Part shown: positions 12,228 through 23,576 of the stretch, one piece after another
How the letters are laid out: the number at the start of each line of letters is the position of its first letter
Position numbering within the stretch: position 1 is the first letter of the stretch
From: Nocardioides lianchengensis
GTDB lineage: Bacteria > Actinomycetota > Actinomycetes > Propionibacteriales > Nocardioidaceae
Assembly: GCF_900101465.1 (NCBI RefSeq)
Contig: NZ_FMZM01000010.1
Location: forward strand, 179,731-243,730
DNA length: 64,000 nt
Direction: 5' to 3'
The notes under the pieces: model-generated
Databases searched by the model: none
Told to the model about the DNA's origin: nothing
The model's input: only the letters and a program-made list of their open reading frames with translations
Program-made: the position numbers and the translations under genes

Positions 12228-13091
12228 TCATCGTGCCAGCCGCGCGGTCAGGAACCGTGCCCGACCTGCCAGGTCCGGGTGGTCGCGGACGTCGCGCCAG
12301 CGTCCCGCGCCGGCGAACACGGCCGGTGCGGACTCGCCCTGGAGGTCGGCGTGCTCGGCGCCGACCACTCCCCCAGGCCTCAGCAGCCAGGCGGCCCGGG
12401 TCTCGAGGACGCGCATCGCGTCCAGTCCGTCGTCGCCCGAGAAGAGCGCGAGGTGCGGGTCGTGGTCCCGGGCCTCGGTCGCCACGGACTCCCAGGCGTC
12501 GAGCGGGATGTACGGCGGGTTGCAGACCACGATGTCGACCGTGCCGGCCAGGTCGTCGAACGCGGTCCCCATGTCACCGAGCCGCAGGTCGACTTCCGTG
12601 CCGGCCAGGTTGCGCTCGGCCCAGGCGTGCGCGGCCGAGTCGAGCTCGACGGCGTGCACGCGGGCGCCCGGGACCTCGTCGGCGACCGCCTTGGCCACCG
12701 CCCCCGAGCCGGTGCACAGGTCCACGACGACGCACCCGCCCTGCTCGGCCACGACCTCCTCGGCCCGGGCGATCGCCCAGCCGGCCAGTAGCTCGGTCTC
12801 GGGCCGCGGCACGAACACCCCCGGGCCCACCTGCAGCTCGACGTGCCGGAACCAGGTCACCCCGGTGAGGTGCTGGAGCGGCTCGCGGGCGGCTCGGCGG
12901 TCCAGCAGCCCGTCGTACGTCTCCTGGGCGCTGGGCGCCACGTCCTCGACCAGGAACAGCCGCGACCGCTCGGTGCCGAGGACGTGCGCGAGCAGCACCG
13001 CGGCGTCGGTCTCGGGGCTGGCGACCCCGGCTGCGGCCAGCCGGGCCGCCGCGGCACGGAGCAGCTCGCGGGCCGCCGTCGGTCGGCTCAT
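12228..13091 (-). CDS. prmC: Release factor glutamine N5-methyltransferase
   Basis: This 287-residue class I SAM methyltransferase has an N-terminal helical domain, the VFVPRPETELLAGWA substrate loop, the SAM motif VVDLCTGSGAVAKAVA, and the catalytic NPPY motif in VVCNPPYIPLDAWE. It methylates the GGQ glutamine of release factors. It overlaps prfA, which encodes its substrate RF1, by 4 nt. Confidence 0.95.
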   Translation of the reverse strand: MSRPTAARELLRAAAARLAAAGVASPETDAAVLLAHVLGTERSRLFLVEDVAPSAQETYDGLLDRRAAREPLQHLTGVTWFRHVELQVGPGVFVPRPETELLAGWAIARAEEVVAEQGGCVVVDLCTGSGAVAKAVADEVPGARVHAVELDSAAHAWAERNLAGTEVDLRLGDMGTAFDDLAGTVDIVVCNPPYIPLDAWESVATEARDHDPHLALFSGDDGLDAMRVLETRAAWLLRPGGVVGAEHADLQGESAPAVFAGAGRWRDVRDHPDLAGRARFLTARLAR

Positions 13092-14161
13092 TGCTCCAGT
13101 GCCTCGAGCCGGGCCGCGAGATCGGCCTCGACGCTGGATGCCACCACCGGACCCAGGTCGCCGTCCAGGACCTGGTCGAGGTTGTAGGCCTTATAGCCGG
13201 TGCGATGGTCGGAGATCCGGTTCTCCGGGAAGTTGTAGGTGCGGATCCGCTCGGAGCGGTCCACCGTGCGGACCTGGCTGCGTCGTACGTCGCTGGCCTC
13301 GGCGTCCGCGGCCTCCTGGGCGGCCGCGAGGAGCCGCGCGCGGAGGATCCGCATCGCCTGCTCCTTGTTCTGCAGCTGGCTCTTCTCGTTCTGGCAGCTG
13401 GCGACGATCCCGGTGGGGACGTGGGTGATCCGCACCGCGGAGTCGGTCGTGTTGACGCTCTGGCCGCCTGGCCCGCTGCTGCGGTAGACGTCGATGCGCA
13501 GGTCGTTGTCGTTGATCTCGACGTCGACCTGCTCGGCCTCCGGCAGCACCAGCACGCCCGCCGCGCTGGTGTGGACCCGCCCCTGGGACTCGGTCACCGG
13601 CACCCGCTGGACGCGGTGCACGCCGGCCTCGAACTTCAGGAGCGCGTACGGCGTCTCCCCCGGCTCCGGCGTGCCCTTGGTCTTGACCGCCACGGTGACG
13701 GACTTGTAGCCGCCCAGATCGGACTCGGTCGCGTCGAGCACCTCGGTGCGCCAGCCCCGGGCCTCGGCGTATCGGGTGTACATGCGGAGCAGGTCGCCGG
13801 CAAACAGCGCCGACTCCTCGCCGCCCTCCCCCGACTTCACCTCGAGGATCGCGTCCTTCTCGTCGGCCGGGTCGCGCGGCACGAGCAGCCGGCGCAGCCG
13901 CTCCTCCCCCTCGTGCAGCCGGGTCTCCAGCGACCGGGCCTCCTCGGCGAAGGCGGCGTCCTCGCCGGCCAGCTCGCGAGCGGCCTCGAGGTCGTCGCCG
14001 AGCCGCTGCCAGTCACGCCAGGCTCCGATGATCGAGGAGAGCGCGGCGTACCGCTGGTTGAGCTGCTTGGCCAGCCGGGCATCGGCGTGCGTCTCGGGAG
14101 CGGCCAGCCGCTCCTCCAGGTCACGGTGCTCCGCGAGCATGCCTTCGACAGCCTCGAACAC
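13088..14161 (-). CDS. prfA: Peptide chain release factor 1
   Basis: This 357-residue protein recognises UAA and UAG stop codons. The tripeptide that reads the codon appears as PVT within HRVQRVPVTESQGRVHTSA, where E. coli RF1 has PAT. The catalytic GGQ is in SSGPGGQSVNTTDSAVRI. The GTG start is preceded by a GAGGGGA ribosome-binding site. It follows rpmE and is coupled to prmC. Confidence 0.96.
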   Translation of the reverse strand: MFEAVEGMLAEHRDLEERLAAPETHADARLAKQLNQRYAALSSIIGAWRDWQRLGDDLEAARELAGEDAAFAEEARSLETRLHEGEERLRRLLVPRDPADEKDAILEVKSGEGGEESALFAGDLLRMYTRYAEARGWRTEVLDATESDLGGYKSVTVAVKTKGTPEPGETPYALLKFEAGVHRVQRVPVTESQGRVHTSAAGVLVLPEAEQVDVEINDNDLRIDVYRSSGPGGQSVNTTDSAVRITHVPTGIVASCQNEKSQLQNKEQAMRILRARLLAAAQEAADAEASDVRRSQVRTVDRSERIRTYNFPENRISDHRTGYKAYNLDQVLDGDLGPVVASSVEADLAARLEALEQ

Positions 14162-14208
14162 TCGGGTCCCCTCGTCGGTCAGGTGGTGTGGGGTGGCGGA
14201 AATACGAC

Positions 14209-14246
14209 GAGCGCCGGTCCCCGCCTGTGGGCGGGGACCGGCGCTC
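14209..14246 (-). terminator. Terminator/attenuator hairpin after rpmE
   Basis: A perfect 17-bp stem (14209-14225 and 14230-14246) with a four-base TGTG loop lies 9 nt beyond the rpmE stop. On the minus strand a TCGTCGTATTT tail follows. It probably ends or attenuates rpmE transcription before prfA. Confidence 0.75.
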
Positions 14247-14254
14247 GGACGCAG

Positions 14255-14470
14255 CTACTTCTTGGCAGCCTTGGCGTAGCGGGCCTCGAAGCGGGCGACG
14301 CGGCCGCCGGTGTCGAGGATCTTCTGCTTGCCGGTGTAGAACGGGTGGCACTGCGAGCACACGTCGGACTTGATGACGCCCGACGTCACGGTGCTGCGAG
14401 TGGTGAACGACGCGCCACAGGTGCAGGTCACCTGGGTCTCGACGTACTCGGGGTGGATGTCGCTCTTCAT
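14255..14470 (-). CDS. rpmE: 50S ribosomal protein L31, zinc-binding form
   Basis: This 71-residue protein begins MKSDIHPEYVETQVTCTCG. Cysteines in CTCG and in CSQCHPFYTGKQK make the zinc-binding (C+) form of L31. Many actinobacteria also have a cysteine-free paralogue induced under zinc limitation; none is seen in this window. The tail ARYAKAAKK is typically basic. Confidence 0.96.
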   Translation of the reverse strand: MKSDIHPEYVETQVTCTCGASFTTRSTVTSGVIKSDVCSQCHPFYTGKQKILDTGGRVARFEARYAKAAKK

Positions 14471-14586
14471 GGTGTCTTCCTCTCAGTCGCCGGGTCGCCT
14501 CCGCGCCGTGCGGAGCAGCGTGAACCGGAACCAGCGCACAAGTGTGCCACCGACTCCAACACCGTGGTAATCGGCGACATTCCCCC

Positions 14587-16191
14587 TCAGGTGGCGCTGG
14601 GGAACTCGACCACCCGGGCGAGCGGGGAGGTGTCCTCGGCGTGCAGCCGAAGCCGGATCGACACCGTCGTGCCGACCCGCTCCTGGGACTCGATCCGGAC
14701 GTCGCCCGCGTGCTTGTCGACGATGGTCTGCACGATGCGGATGCCGAGACCGGTGCCGGCGATCTCGTTGGTCACGGCATTGGACGCCCGGAAGAAGCGG
14801 GTGCCGAGCCGCTCGACCTCGGCCTGCGGGATCCCGATCCCGTGGTCGGCGACCGTCACGGTCACGCGGCCCATCTCATCGGTGATCCCGACCTCGACCC
14901 GGCCGCCGTCGTGGCTGAACTTCACCGCGTTGCTGAGGACGTTGAGGAAGGCCCGGTTGAGCATCGCCCGGTCGGCGAGCACCGGCAGCGGCTCCGCCGG
15001 AGCCGTCACCGCGACGTCGATGCCGCGCCCGGCAGCCGTGATCCGGACGTCGGTGACGGCGTCACGCACGACCTGGATCAGGTCGACCGCCTCCAGGTCG
15101 GTGGCGCGGTTCTCGGCCTTCGACAGGGTGAGCAGGTCGTCGATGAGCGCGCGCAGGCGCGAGACGTTGCGTCGGGTGGCCTCGAGCATCCGCTCGTGGC
15201 GGGGGCCCATCTCGCCCTCGAACTCCTCGGCGACCATCTCGAGGTACCCGCTGATCGTGGTCAACGGCGTCCGCAGCTCGTGCGAGACGTTGGAGACGAA
15301 GTCGTCCTTGGCGGTGTCGAGCGTGCGCAGCTCGTGCTGGATCCGGTTCTCGACGGCGCGAGCACGAGCCTGCGCCTCGGCGAAGTCGTTGAGAGCGGCC
15401 GCGACCGCCCGGACCTCCTTGGGCCCGTCGTTGCGCGCTCGCACCTCGGGCTCGTTGCGCGACATCTTCTGCACGACGTTCTCGAGCGCGATGAGCGGCG
15501 CGGAGAGCTCGCTGAGCAGCCGGGTGCGGGAACGGGACACCCCGAGCCAGGCCAGGCCGGCGACCAGGACGATGGCCAGGATCGTGCCGCGGAATCGCCA
15601 CCCGGCGTCCTCGCGGGCCTGTCGCACCCGCTGGTCGAACGCCTCGGACGTCGCGGCGTGGGTGTCCTCGACGGTCCCGAAGAGCGCCCGGCCGAGCTCG
15701 AAGCGCTGCTGGTCGAAGGTGCGCGGACCGCCCGGCGCGCCGATGCGGGGGTCGGCGTACTGGCTGATCCAGGCCTGGGCCGCCTCCTCCTGGCGGGTGA
15801 CCAGGATGTCGAGCTGGGCATCGTCGGCGGCGAACTCGCGGACCCGCTGCTGATCGCCCGGCAGCCGTTGGAGCAGCTGCTGATAGGCGTCCTGGGCCGT
15901 CGGGTCGTTGCTCGCCGCCCAGGACTCGACCGCGGCCTCCATCGAGGTCAGGTCGAGCAGCACGTCCTGGTTGGCGGCCGCGGCCGGCTGCAGCTCGTCG
16001 GTGAGGTGGTCGACCGCACGGGTCGAGAGCACCACGCCGAGGATGCCGATGACCGCCATCAGCCCGACGAGCGTGCCGAGGCGGAAGATCACCGGCGCGA
16101 CGAGCCGGGCGACCGGTCGACCGCTGCTCGGCAGCGGTGCCGCCTTCCCCGGTGAGCGGTGCTGGATGCCGGACTGGACCGACGGTGCCAC
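14587..16191 (-). CDS. Sensor histidine kinase with CHASE3-like sensor
   Basis: This 534-residue kinase has a first membrane helix near residues 34-56, then an extracytoplasmic helical region of about 140 residues resembling CHASE3/four-helix sensors (rich in Gln, Asp and Ala). A second helix (GTILAIVLVAGLAWLGV) leads into a HAMP segment, the phosphoacceptor box FVSNVSHELRTPLTT and an ATPase domain with NVLSNAVKFS, DHGIGIP and GTGLGI. Eight bases separate it from the upstream response regulator gene, its likely partner. The stimulus is unknown. Confidence 0.9.
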   Translation of the reverse strand: MAPSVQSGIQHRSPGKAAPLPSSGRPVARLVAPVIFRLGTLVGLMAVIGILGVVLSTRAVDHLTDELQPAAAANQDVLLDLTSMEAAVESWAASNDPTAQDAYQQLLQRLPGDQQRVREFAADDAQLDILVTRQEEAAQAWISQYADPRIGAPGGPRTFDQQRFELGRALFGTVEDTHAATSEAFDQRVRQAREDAGWRFRGTILAIVLVAGLAWLGVSRSRTRLLSELSAPLIALENVVQKMSRNEPEVRARNDGPKEVRAVAAALNDFAEAQARARAVENRIQHELRTLDTAKDDFVSNVSHELRTPLTTISGYLEMVAEEFEGEMGPRHERMLEATRRNVSRLRALIDDLLTLSKAENRATDLEAVDLIQVVRDAVTDVRITAAGRGIDVAVTAPAEPLPVLADRAMLNRAFLNVLSNAVKFSHDGGRVEVGITDEMGRVTVTVADHGIGIPQAEVERLGTRFFRASNAVTNEIAGTGLGIRIVQTIVDKHAGDVRIESQERVGTTVSIRLRLHAEDTSPLARVVEFPSAT

Positions 16192-16199
16192 GGGGCCGC

Positions 16200-16571
16200 C
16201 TACTGCGAGCGCGAGAGGAGGGCCTCGACGCGCGAGGCCAGCTCCCGGGGGCTGAACGGCTTGGTGATGTAGTCGTCGGCGCCGGAGTCGAACCCGGTCT
16301 CCACGTCGGACTCCTGGGCCCGCGCCGTCAGCAGGATCACCGGCAGGTCGGCCAACCCGGGATCGGCGCGGATCGCCCGGATCGCATCGAGACCGGAGAC
16401 CCCGGGCATCATCACGTCGAGCACCGCGAGGTCAGGACGCTGCGCCTGGCAGGCCTCGATGGCCGCCTGACCGTCCGAGACCGCCGTGATGTCGTGCCCG
16501 AGGGTCGAGAGCTTGAACTCGACGAGCTCCCGGATGTCGACGTCGTCGTCCGCCACCAGGATCCGTGCCAC
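16200..16571 (-). CDS. Single-domain response regulator
   Basis: This CheY-like receiver of about 123 residues has no output domain. The acidic pair is in VADDDVDI, the phosphoacceptor aspartate in LAVLDVMMPG, the conserved Thr in VILLTARAQ and the Lys in YITKPFSP. The GTG at 16571 is preferred because GGGAGG lies 9 nt upstream; an ATG seven codons earlier is possible. Lacking a DNA-binding domain, it must act through protein contacts or a phosphorelay. It is probably phosphorylated by the adjacent kinase. Confidence 0.88.
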   Translation of the reverse strand: MARILVADDDVDIRELVEFKLSTLGHDITAVSDGQAAIEACQAQRPDLAVLDVMMPGVSGLDAIRAIRADPGLADLPVILLTARAQESDVETGFDSGADDYITKPFSPRELASRVEALLSRSQ

Positions 16572-16678
16572 GTCCGTGTTCCTCCCTGCCATGATCCTCG
16601 CGCTTGCCCCCTGCGCGACGGCCTCGGCGAGCAGCCTAGCCGCAAGCCGCGACAGCCACGCCGCATTGGGGGCAAGCC

Positions 16679-18670
<1,992 letters not shown>

Positions 18671-18897
18671 GTGAGGTCCTTCGCACGTATCAGTGCCGAG
18701 GGCGGCCTACCGGGGCCGTCGGCTGCTGGTCGGGTCCTCTCCCCGACACCCGCGCCCGTCACAGGACGAACGGAGGGGCACGGAGGTCCGTGCGGGAGAG
18801 GAAGGGTGGCGCACCAGGGCGCATACGCCGAGCTGAGCGGCGTGCCGTCAATGTATCACCCGGGTGTCCGACTGTGACGCGGACCGCGCCACTCCCG

Positions 18898-19803
18898 CTA
18901 GTCCACCGTGGCGCCCCTCGTGTCGACGCTCAGCCGGTGCACCGCCCAGCCGTCCGGGCAGCGAGACTCCAGGGCAGCGACGCCCGCCTCGTCGGCGGTG
19001 ACACAGAACGCCAGGACCGTCGGCCCCGCACCCGAGACCACCGCCGGGTGTCCGTCCGCGCGCAGGGCTCCGACCAGGTCGAGGGAGGCCGGCATCGCGG
19101 GCCGGCGATAGTCCTGGTGGAGGTAGTCGCGGGTGGCGATGAGCAGGTGCTCGGGACGGCCGGCCAGCGCCGCGACCAGCAGCGCGGCGCGGCCGGCGTC
19201 GGCGGCCGCGTCGGCGTGCGGGACCTCGGCCGGGAGCAGGCCGCGAGCCACCTCGGTCGAGACCGGATCGGCCGGGACGAACACCACGGCGCCGACGGCG
19301 GGGTGCACGGGCGAGCCGACGGCGTACCACTGGTCGGCCTCGCGGCCGGAGATCACGAACCCGCCGAGGAGCGCGGGGGCGACGTTGTCGGGGTGCCCCT
19401 CGAGGTCGGCCGCGAGCCGCAGCACGGCGTCGTCGTCGAGGCGGGCCGCGCCGTCGGCGACCAGCGCGCGGGCCAGCACCAGGCCGCCGACGATGGCGGC
19501 CGACGACGAACCCAGCCCCCGGGCGTGCGGGACCACGTTGTCGCAGGTCAGACGCAGCCCCGGGGGCTGCTCCCCCAGCGCGGCGAACGCGGTGCGCATC
19601 GCCCGCACGACCAGGTGCGACCCGTCGAGGGGTACGGCGCCCGCGCCGGCCCCCCGCACCTCGACGACCAGCCCCTCGGCCAGCACCTCGCCCTCGAGCC
19701 GGTCGCGCAGGTCAAGCGCGAGGCCCAGCGAGTCGAAGCCGGGGCCGAGGTTGGCCGAGGTGGCCGGGACCGAGACCCGGACCGGACCCTCGACGAACGT
19801 CAC
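18898..19803 (-). CDS. thrB: Homoserine kinase
   Basis: This 301-residue GHMP kinase phosphorylates homoserine in the threonine pathway. The family motifs are VPATSANLGPGFDSLGLAL, the ATP loop VPHARGLGSSSAAIVGG, and the C-terminal GHPAVVSGAGPTVLAF. The GTG start at 19803 overlaps the thrC stop by 4 nt. The long open frame that continues upstream opposite thrC reads arginine-rich nonsense and was rejected. Confidence 0.95.
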   Translation of the reverse strand: MTFVEGPVRVSVPATSANLGPGFDSLGLALDLRDRLEGEVLAEGLVVEVRGAGAGAVPLDGSHLVVRAMRTAFAALGEQPPGLRLTCDNVVPHARGLGSSSAAIVGGLVLARALVADGAARLDDDAVLRLAADLEGHPDNVAPALLGGFVISGREADQWYAVGSPVHPAVGAVVFVPADPVSTEVARGLLPAEVPHADAAADAGRAALLVAALAGRPEHLLIATRDYLHQDYRRPAMPASLDLVGALRADGHPAVVSGAGPTVLAFCVTADEAGVAALESRCPDGWAVHRLSVDTRGATVD

Positions 19804-20885
19804 CTCAGGCCGGCGGCCTCGGCCGCCGCGGTGACGTCGACGTCGACGACCGTGTCGACGAGCGGGCCGAAGCCCTCCAGCGCGGTAGCGGTGTCCTTCA
19901 GCCCGTGGCCGGTCACCGTGACGACCAGCTGCTTTCCGGCGTACGACGTGCCGCCGGCGAGCTGCTGCAGCAGACCCGCGACGCCCGCGGCGGAGGCCGG
20001 CTCGACGAAGACCCCGTCGTGGCAGGCCAGCTCGCGCTGGGCGGCCAGGATCTGGTCGTCGGTGACCGACTCGAACGAGCCACCGGACTCGTCGCGGGCC
20101 GCCTCGGCCAGCTTCCACGAGGCGGGGTTGCCGATGCGGATGGCCGTGGCGCGGGTCTCGGGGTCGGGGAACGGCTCGCCGGTGACCAGCGGCGCGGCGC
20201 CCTCGGCCTGGAAGCCGCGCATCACCGGCTTGCGGGTGGCCAGCCCGAGGTCGGCGTACTGCCCGTAGCCGAGCCAGTACGCCGAGATGTTGCCCGCGTT
20301 GCCGACCGGCAGCAGGTGGTAGTCGGGCGCGTCCCCGAGGAAGTCGCAGATCTCGAAGGCGGCGGTCTTCTGGCCTTCGAGCCGGACCGGGTTGACCGAG
20401 TTGACCAGCGCGACGGGGTAGTCCCAGGCCAGGCCCTTGGCCATCGCCAGGCAGTCGTCGAAGTTGCCGCGGACCATGATCACCTGGGCGCCGTGCAGGA
20501 TCGCCTGGGCCATCTTGCCGGCCGCGATCTTGCCCTCGGGCACCAGCACGAGCGGCTTCAGCCCGGCCTTGGCGGCGTAGGCCGCCATCGAGGCGGAGGT
20601 GTTGCCGGTGGAGGCGCAGACGACCGCCTCGGCCCCGTCGTGCTTGGCGACGCTGATCGCCGCGGTCATGCCGCGGTCCTTGAAGGAGCCGGTCGGGTTG
20701 TCGCCCTCGACCTTCAGCCACACCTCGCCGCGGGTCAGCCCGGAGAGCCACTCCGAGTGCACGAGCGCGGTGCCGCCCTCGCGCAGCGTGACGGCCGCGG
20801 TGCCCTCGGGGATCTCCAGCAGGTCGCGGTACTCCTCGATGACGCCACGCCACTGGTGGGTGCGGGCTCGGGTCGCGGTGCTCAC
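19800..20885 (-). CDS. thrC: Threonine synthase
   Basis: This 361-residue PLP enzyme (fold type II) converts O-phosphohomoserine to threonine. The PLP lysine is in GDNPTGSFKDRGMTAAI, the phosphate-binding segment is CASTGNTSASMAAYAAKAG, and PVGNAGNISAYW follows. It is the short bacterial form without the N-terminal extension of plant-type enzymes. It is coupled to hom and thrB by 4-nt overlaps. Confidence 0.96.
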   Translation of the reverse strand: MSTATRARTHQWRGVIEEYRDLLEIPEGTAAVTLREGGTALVHSEWLSGLTRGEVWLKVEGDNPTGSFKDRGMTAAISVAKHDGAEAVVCASTGNTSASMAAYAAKAGLKPLVLVPEGKIAAGKMAQAILHGAQVIMVRGNFDDCLAMAKGLAWDYPVALVNSVNPVRLEGQKTAAFEICDFLGDAPDYHLLPVGNAGNISAYWLGYGQYADLGLATRKPVMRGFQAEGAAPLVTGEPFPDPETRATAIRIGNPASWKLAEAARDESGGSFESVTDDQILAAQRELACHDGVFVEPASAAGVAGLLQQLAGGTSYAGKQLVVTVTGHGLKDTATALEGFGPLVDTVVDVDVTAAAEAAGLR

Positions 20886-22177
20886 TCTGCTTCTCCTTCG
20901 ACGCGCATCACCGAGGTGACCTCGCGGACGATCTCCATGCCACGCAGGTGCTCCACGGTGGCGCTGAGCTGGGCGTCGGTGGCCTCGTGGGAGACGACGA
21001 CGAGCTGGGCGTCCAGGTCGCGGCCCTCCTGGCGCACCGTCTGGATGGACACGTCGTGCTCGGCGAACGCCAGCGCGACCTGGGCGAGCACGCCCGCGCG
21101 GTCGTCGACGTCGATGGCGACGTGGTAGCGGGTCCGGGTCTCCCCCATCGGCAGCACCGCGCGGTCGGCGTACGCCGACTCGCCGACGCCGCGGGTGCCG
21201 GCCCGGGCGTTGCGGGCCACGGTCACCAGGTCGCCGAGGACGGCGGAGGCGGTCGGCGAGCCACCGGCGCCGGGGCCGTAGAACATCAGCTGGCCGGCGG
21301 CCTCGGACTCGACGAACACCGCGTTGTAGGCCTCGCGCACGCTGGCCAGCGGGTGGGACCTCGGGATCATCGCGGGGTGGACCCGGACGGCGACCGCGTC
21401 GTCCTTCAGCTCGCAGATGGCGAGCAGCTTGACCACCGCCCCCATGTCCTTGGCGGACTGCACGTCGGCGGCGGTGACCTCGGAGATGCCCTCGCGGTGC
21501 ACGTCGGAGGCGGTGACACGCGAGTGGAACGCCAGCGAGGCCAGGATCGCGGCCTTCGCGGCGGCGTCGAAGCCCTCGACGTCGGCCGTCGGGTCGGCCT
21601 CGGCGTACCCGAGCTCCTGGGCCTCCTCCAGCGCCTCGGCGAACCCGCTGCCGGCGGTGTCCATCTTGTCGAGGATGAAGTTGGTGGTGCCGTTGACGAT
21701 GCCGAGCACCCGGGTCACCTTGTCACCGGCGAGCGACTCGCGCAGCGGGCGCAGGATCGGGATGGCGCCGGCCACGGCGGCCTCGTAGTAGAGGTCGCGG
21801 CCGTGCTTCTCCGCGGCCTCGAACAGCGTCGGGCCGTCCTCGGCCAGCAGCGCCTTGTTGGCCGTCACGACGCTCGCGCCGTTCTCGAGCGCGGCCAGGA
21901 TGAGGGTGCGGGCGGGCTCGATGCCGCCGATCACCTCGACCACCACGTCGACGTCGTCCCGGCTGACCAGGGCCAGCGCGTCGGTGGTCAGCAGCCCCTC
22001 GGGGACCTCGACCTCCCGCGGCGCGTCCAGGCGTCGTACGGCGACGCCCACCAGCTCGACCGGCGCTCCCACCCGGGCCTCGAGGTCGGCGGCCTGCTCG
22101 TCGAGCAGCCGCACCACCTGGGACCCGACCGAGCCGCACCCCAGCACGGCGACCCTGAGGGCCTTGTCGCTCTCCAT
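20882..22177 (-). CDS. hom: Homoserine dehydrogenase with ACT domain
   Basis: This 431-residue enzyme reduces aspartate semialdehyde to homoserine. It has the NAD(P) fold VAVLGCGSVGSQVV, the VVTANKALLA strand, the catalytic-domain signature with GIVNGTTNFILDKM and GYAEADPTADVEGFDAAAK, and a C-terminal ACT domain (YHVAIDVDDRAGVLAQVALAFAEHDVSI). ACT domains in this family usually mediate threonine feedback inhibition, which is likely here. The start overlaps the lysA stop by one base. Confidence 0.96.
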   Translation of the reverse strand: MESDKALRVAVLGCGSVGSQVVRLLDEQAADLEARVGAPVELVGVAVRRLDAPREVEVPEGLLTTDALALVSRDDVDVVVEVIGGIEPARTLILAALENGASVVTANKALLAEDGPTLFEAAEKHGRDLYYEAAVAGAIPILRPLRESLAGDKVTRVLGIVNGTTNFILDKMDTAGSGFAEALEEAQELGYAEADPTADVEGFDAAAKAAILASLAFHSRVTASDVHREGISEVTAADVQSAKDMGAVVKLLAICELKDDAVAVRVHPAMIPRSHPLASVREAYNAVFVESEAAGQLMFYGPGAGGSPTASAVLGDLVTVARNARAGTRGVGESAYADRAVLPMGETRTRYHVAIDVDDRAGVLAQVALAFAEHDVSIQTVRQEGRDLDAQLVVVSHEATDAQLSATVEHLRGMEIVREVTSVMRVEGEAE

Positions 22178-23574
22178 TACTGATCACCCATGTCCGTTGC
22201 CAACAGGTCGTCCTCAGTCTCGCGGCGTACGACGACGCGCGCGACCCCGTCCCGCACCGCGACGACCGGAGGACGCAGCGCGTGGTTGTAGTTGGAGGCC
22301 ATCGACCGGCCGTACGCGCCGGTGCCCGGGACGGCCAGCAGGTCGCCCGGGGCGACGTCGCCGGGCAGGAACTCGTCCTTGACCACGATGTCGCCGGCCT
22401 CGCAGTGCTTGCCGACCACTCGAGCCAGCACCGGCGGCGCGGTCGAGGTCCGCGAGGCGACGGTGCAGGAGTAGTCGGCGTCGTAGAGCGCGGTGCGGAT
22501 GTTGTCGCTCATCCCGCCGTCGACGCTGATGTAGGTGCGCACCGCTCCCCCGTCGAGGCGGACCGGCTTGACGGTGCCGACGGTGTAGACGGTGCACATG
22601 GCCGGGCCGACGATCGCTCGGCCGGGCTCGATGGACAGCCGCGGCGCAGGGATGTCGAGGGCACGGCACTCGTGCTCCACGATCTTCGACAGCTCGGTCG
22701 CCAGCTGCGCCGGGTCCGACGGGTCGTCCTGGGTCGTGTAGGCGATGCCGAAGCCGCCGCCGAGGTCCATCTCGGGCATGGTCACGCCGAGCTCGTCGGA
22801 GACCCGCGCGTGCAGGGCGAGGACCCGGCGGGCGGCGACCTCGAATCCGGAGGAGTCGAAGATCTGGCTGCCGATGTGGGAGTGCAGGCCGAGCAGCTCC
22901 AGGCCGGGAGCGACCTGGACCTGGCGGACCGCCTCGAAGGCGTCGCCGGAGGTGATGGAGAACCCGAACTTCTGGTCCTCGTGGGCGGTGGCGATGTACT
23001 CGTGCGTGTGGGCCTCGACGCCGGCGGTGACCCGGACCATCACCCGGGCGCTGAGGCCGGTGTCGGCGACGATCATGGCCAACCGCTCGATCTCGACGAA
23101 GGAGTCGACGACGATCCGCCCCACGCCGGCCGCGACGGCGCGACGCAGCTCGGTCACGGTCTTGTTGTTGCCGTGGTAGCCGATCCGGGCCGGGTCGAAG
23201 CCCGCCCGCAGGGCGACGGTCAGCTCGCCGTTGGAGCAGACGTCGAGGCTCAGCCCCTCCTCCTTGACCCAGGCCGCGACCGCGGTGCAGAGGAAGGCCT
23301 TGCCGGCGTAGAAGACGTCGTACGCCGAGAACGCGTCGCGGAAGGCGCGCGCCCGGGCCCGGAAGTCGGCCTCGTCGAGGACGTACGCCGGGGTGTTGTG
23401 CTCGGCGACCAGGTCGGCCACCGCGAGGCCGCCGACGTGCAGCTCGCCGTCGACCTTCTGCGCGGTGGTCGACCACAGGTGCGGGACGAGGTCGTTGGGG
23501 TCGGCGGGCTCGCGGAGCCAGGACGGTCCGCGGAGGGCGCCGGGCGCGTGGGCCCAGCCGGCTTCGTGGCTCAT
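22177..23574 (-). CDS. lysA: Diaminopimelate decarboxylase
   Basis: This 465-residue PLP enzyme of the alanine-racemase-like fold makes lysine from meso-diaminopimelate. The PLP lysine is in VFYAGKAFLC, the HGNNKT motif follows, then LGLHSHIGSQIFD, EPGRAIVGPAM, and the C-terminal CEAGDIVV with the active-site cysteine. The ATG at 23574 lies just past the argS stop. A much longer open frame upstream is the complement of argS and is not coding. Confidence 0.95.
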   Translation of the reverse strand: MSHEAGWAHAPGALRGPSWLREPADPNDLVPHLWSTTAQKVDGELHVGGLAVADLVAEHNTPAYVLDEADFRARARAFRDAFSAYDVFYAGKAFLCTAVAAWVKEEGLSLDVCSNGELTVALRAGFDPARIGYHGNNKTVTELRRAVAAGVGRIVVDSFVEIERLAMIVADTGLSARVMVRVTAGVEAHTHEYIATAHEDQKFGFSITSGDAFEAVRQVQVAPGLELLGLHSHIGSQIFDSSGFEVAARRVLALHARVSDELGVTMPEMDLGGGFGIAYTTQDDPSDPAQLATELSKIVEHECRALDIPAPRLSIEPGRAIVGPAMCTVYTVGTVKPVRLDGGAVRTYISVDGGMSDNIRTALYDADYSCTVASRTSTAPPVLARVVGKHCEAGDIVVKDEFLPGDVAPGDLLAVPGTGAYGRSMASNYNHALRPPVVAVRDGVARVVVRRETEDDLLATDMGDQ

Positions 23575-23576
23575 GC

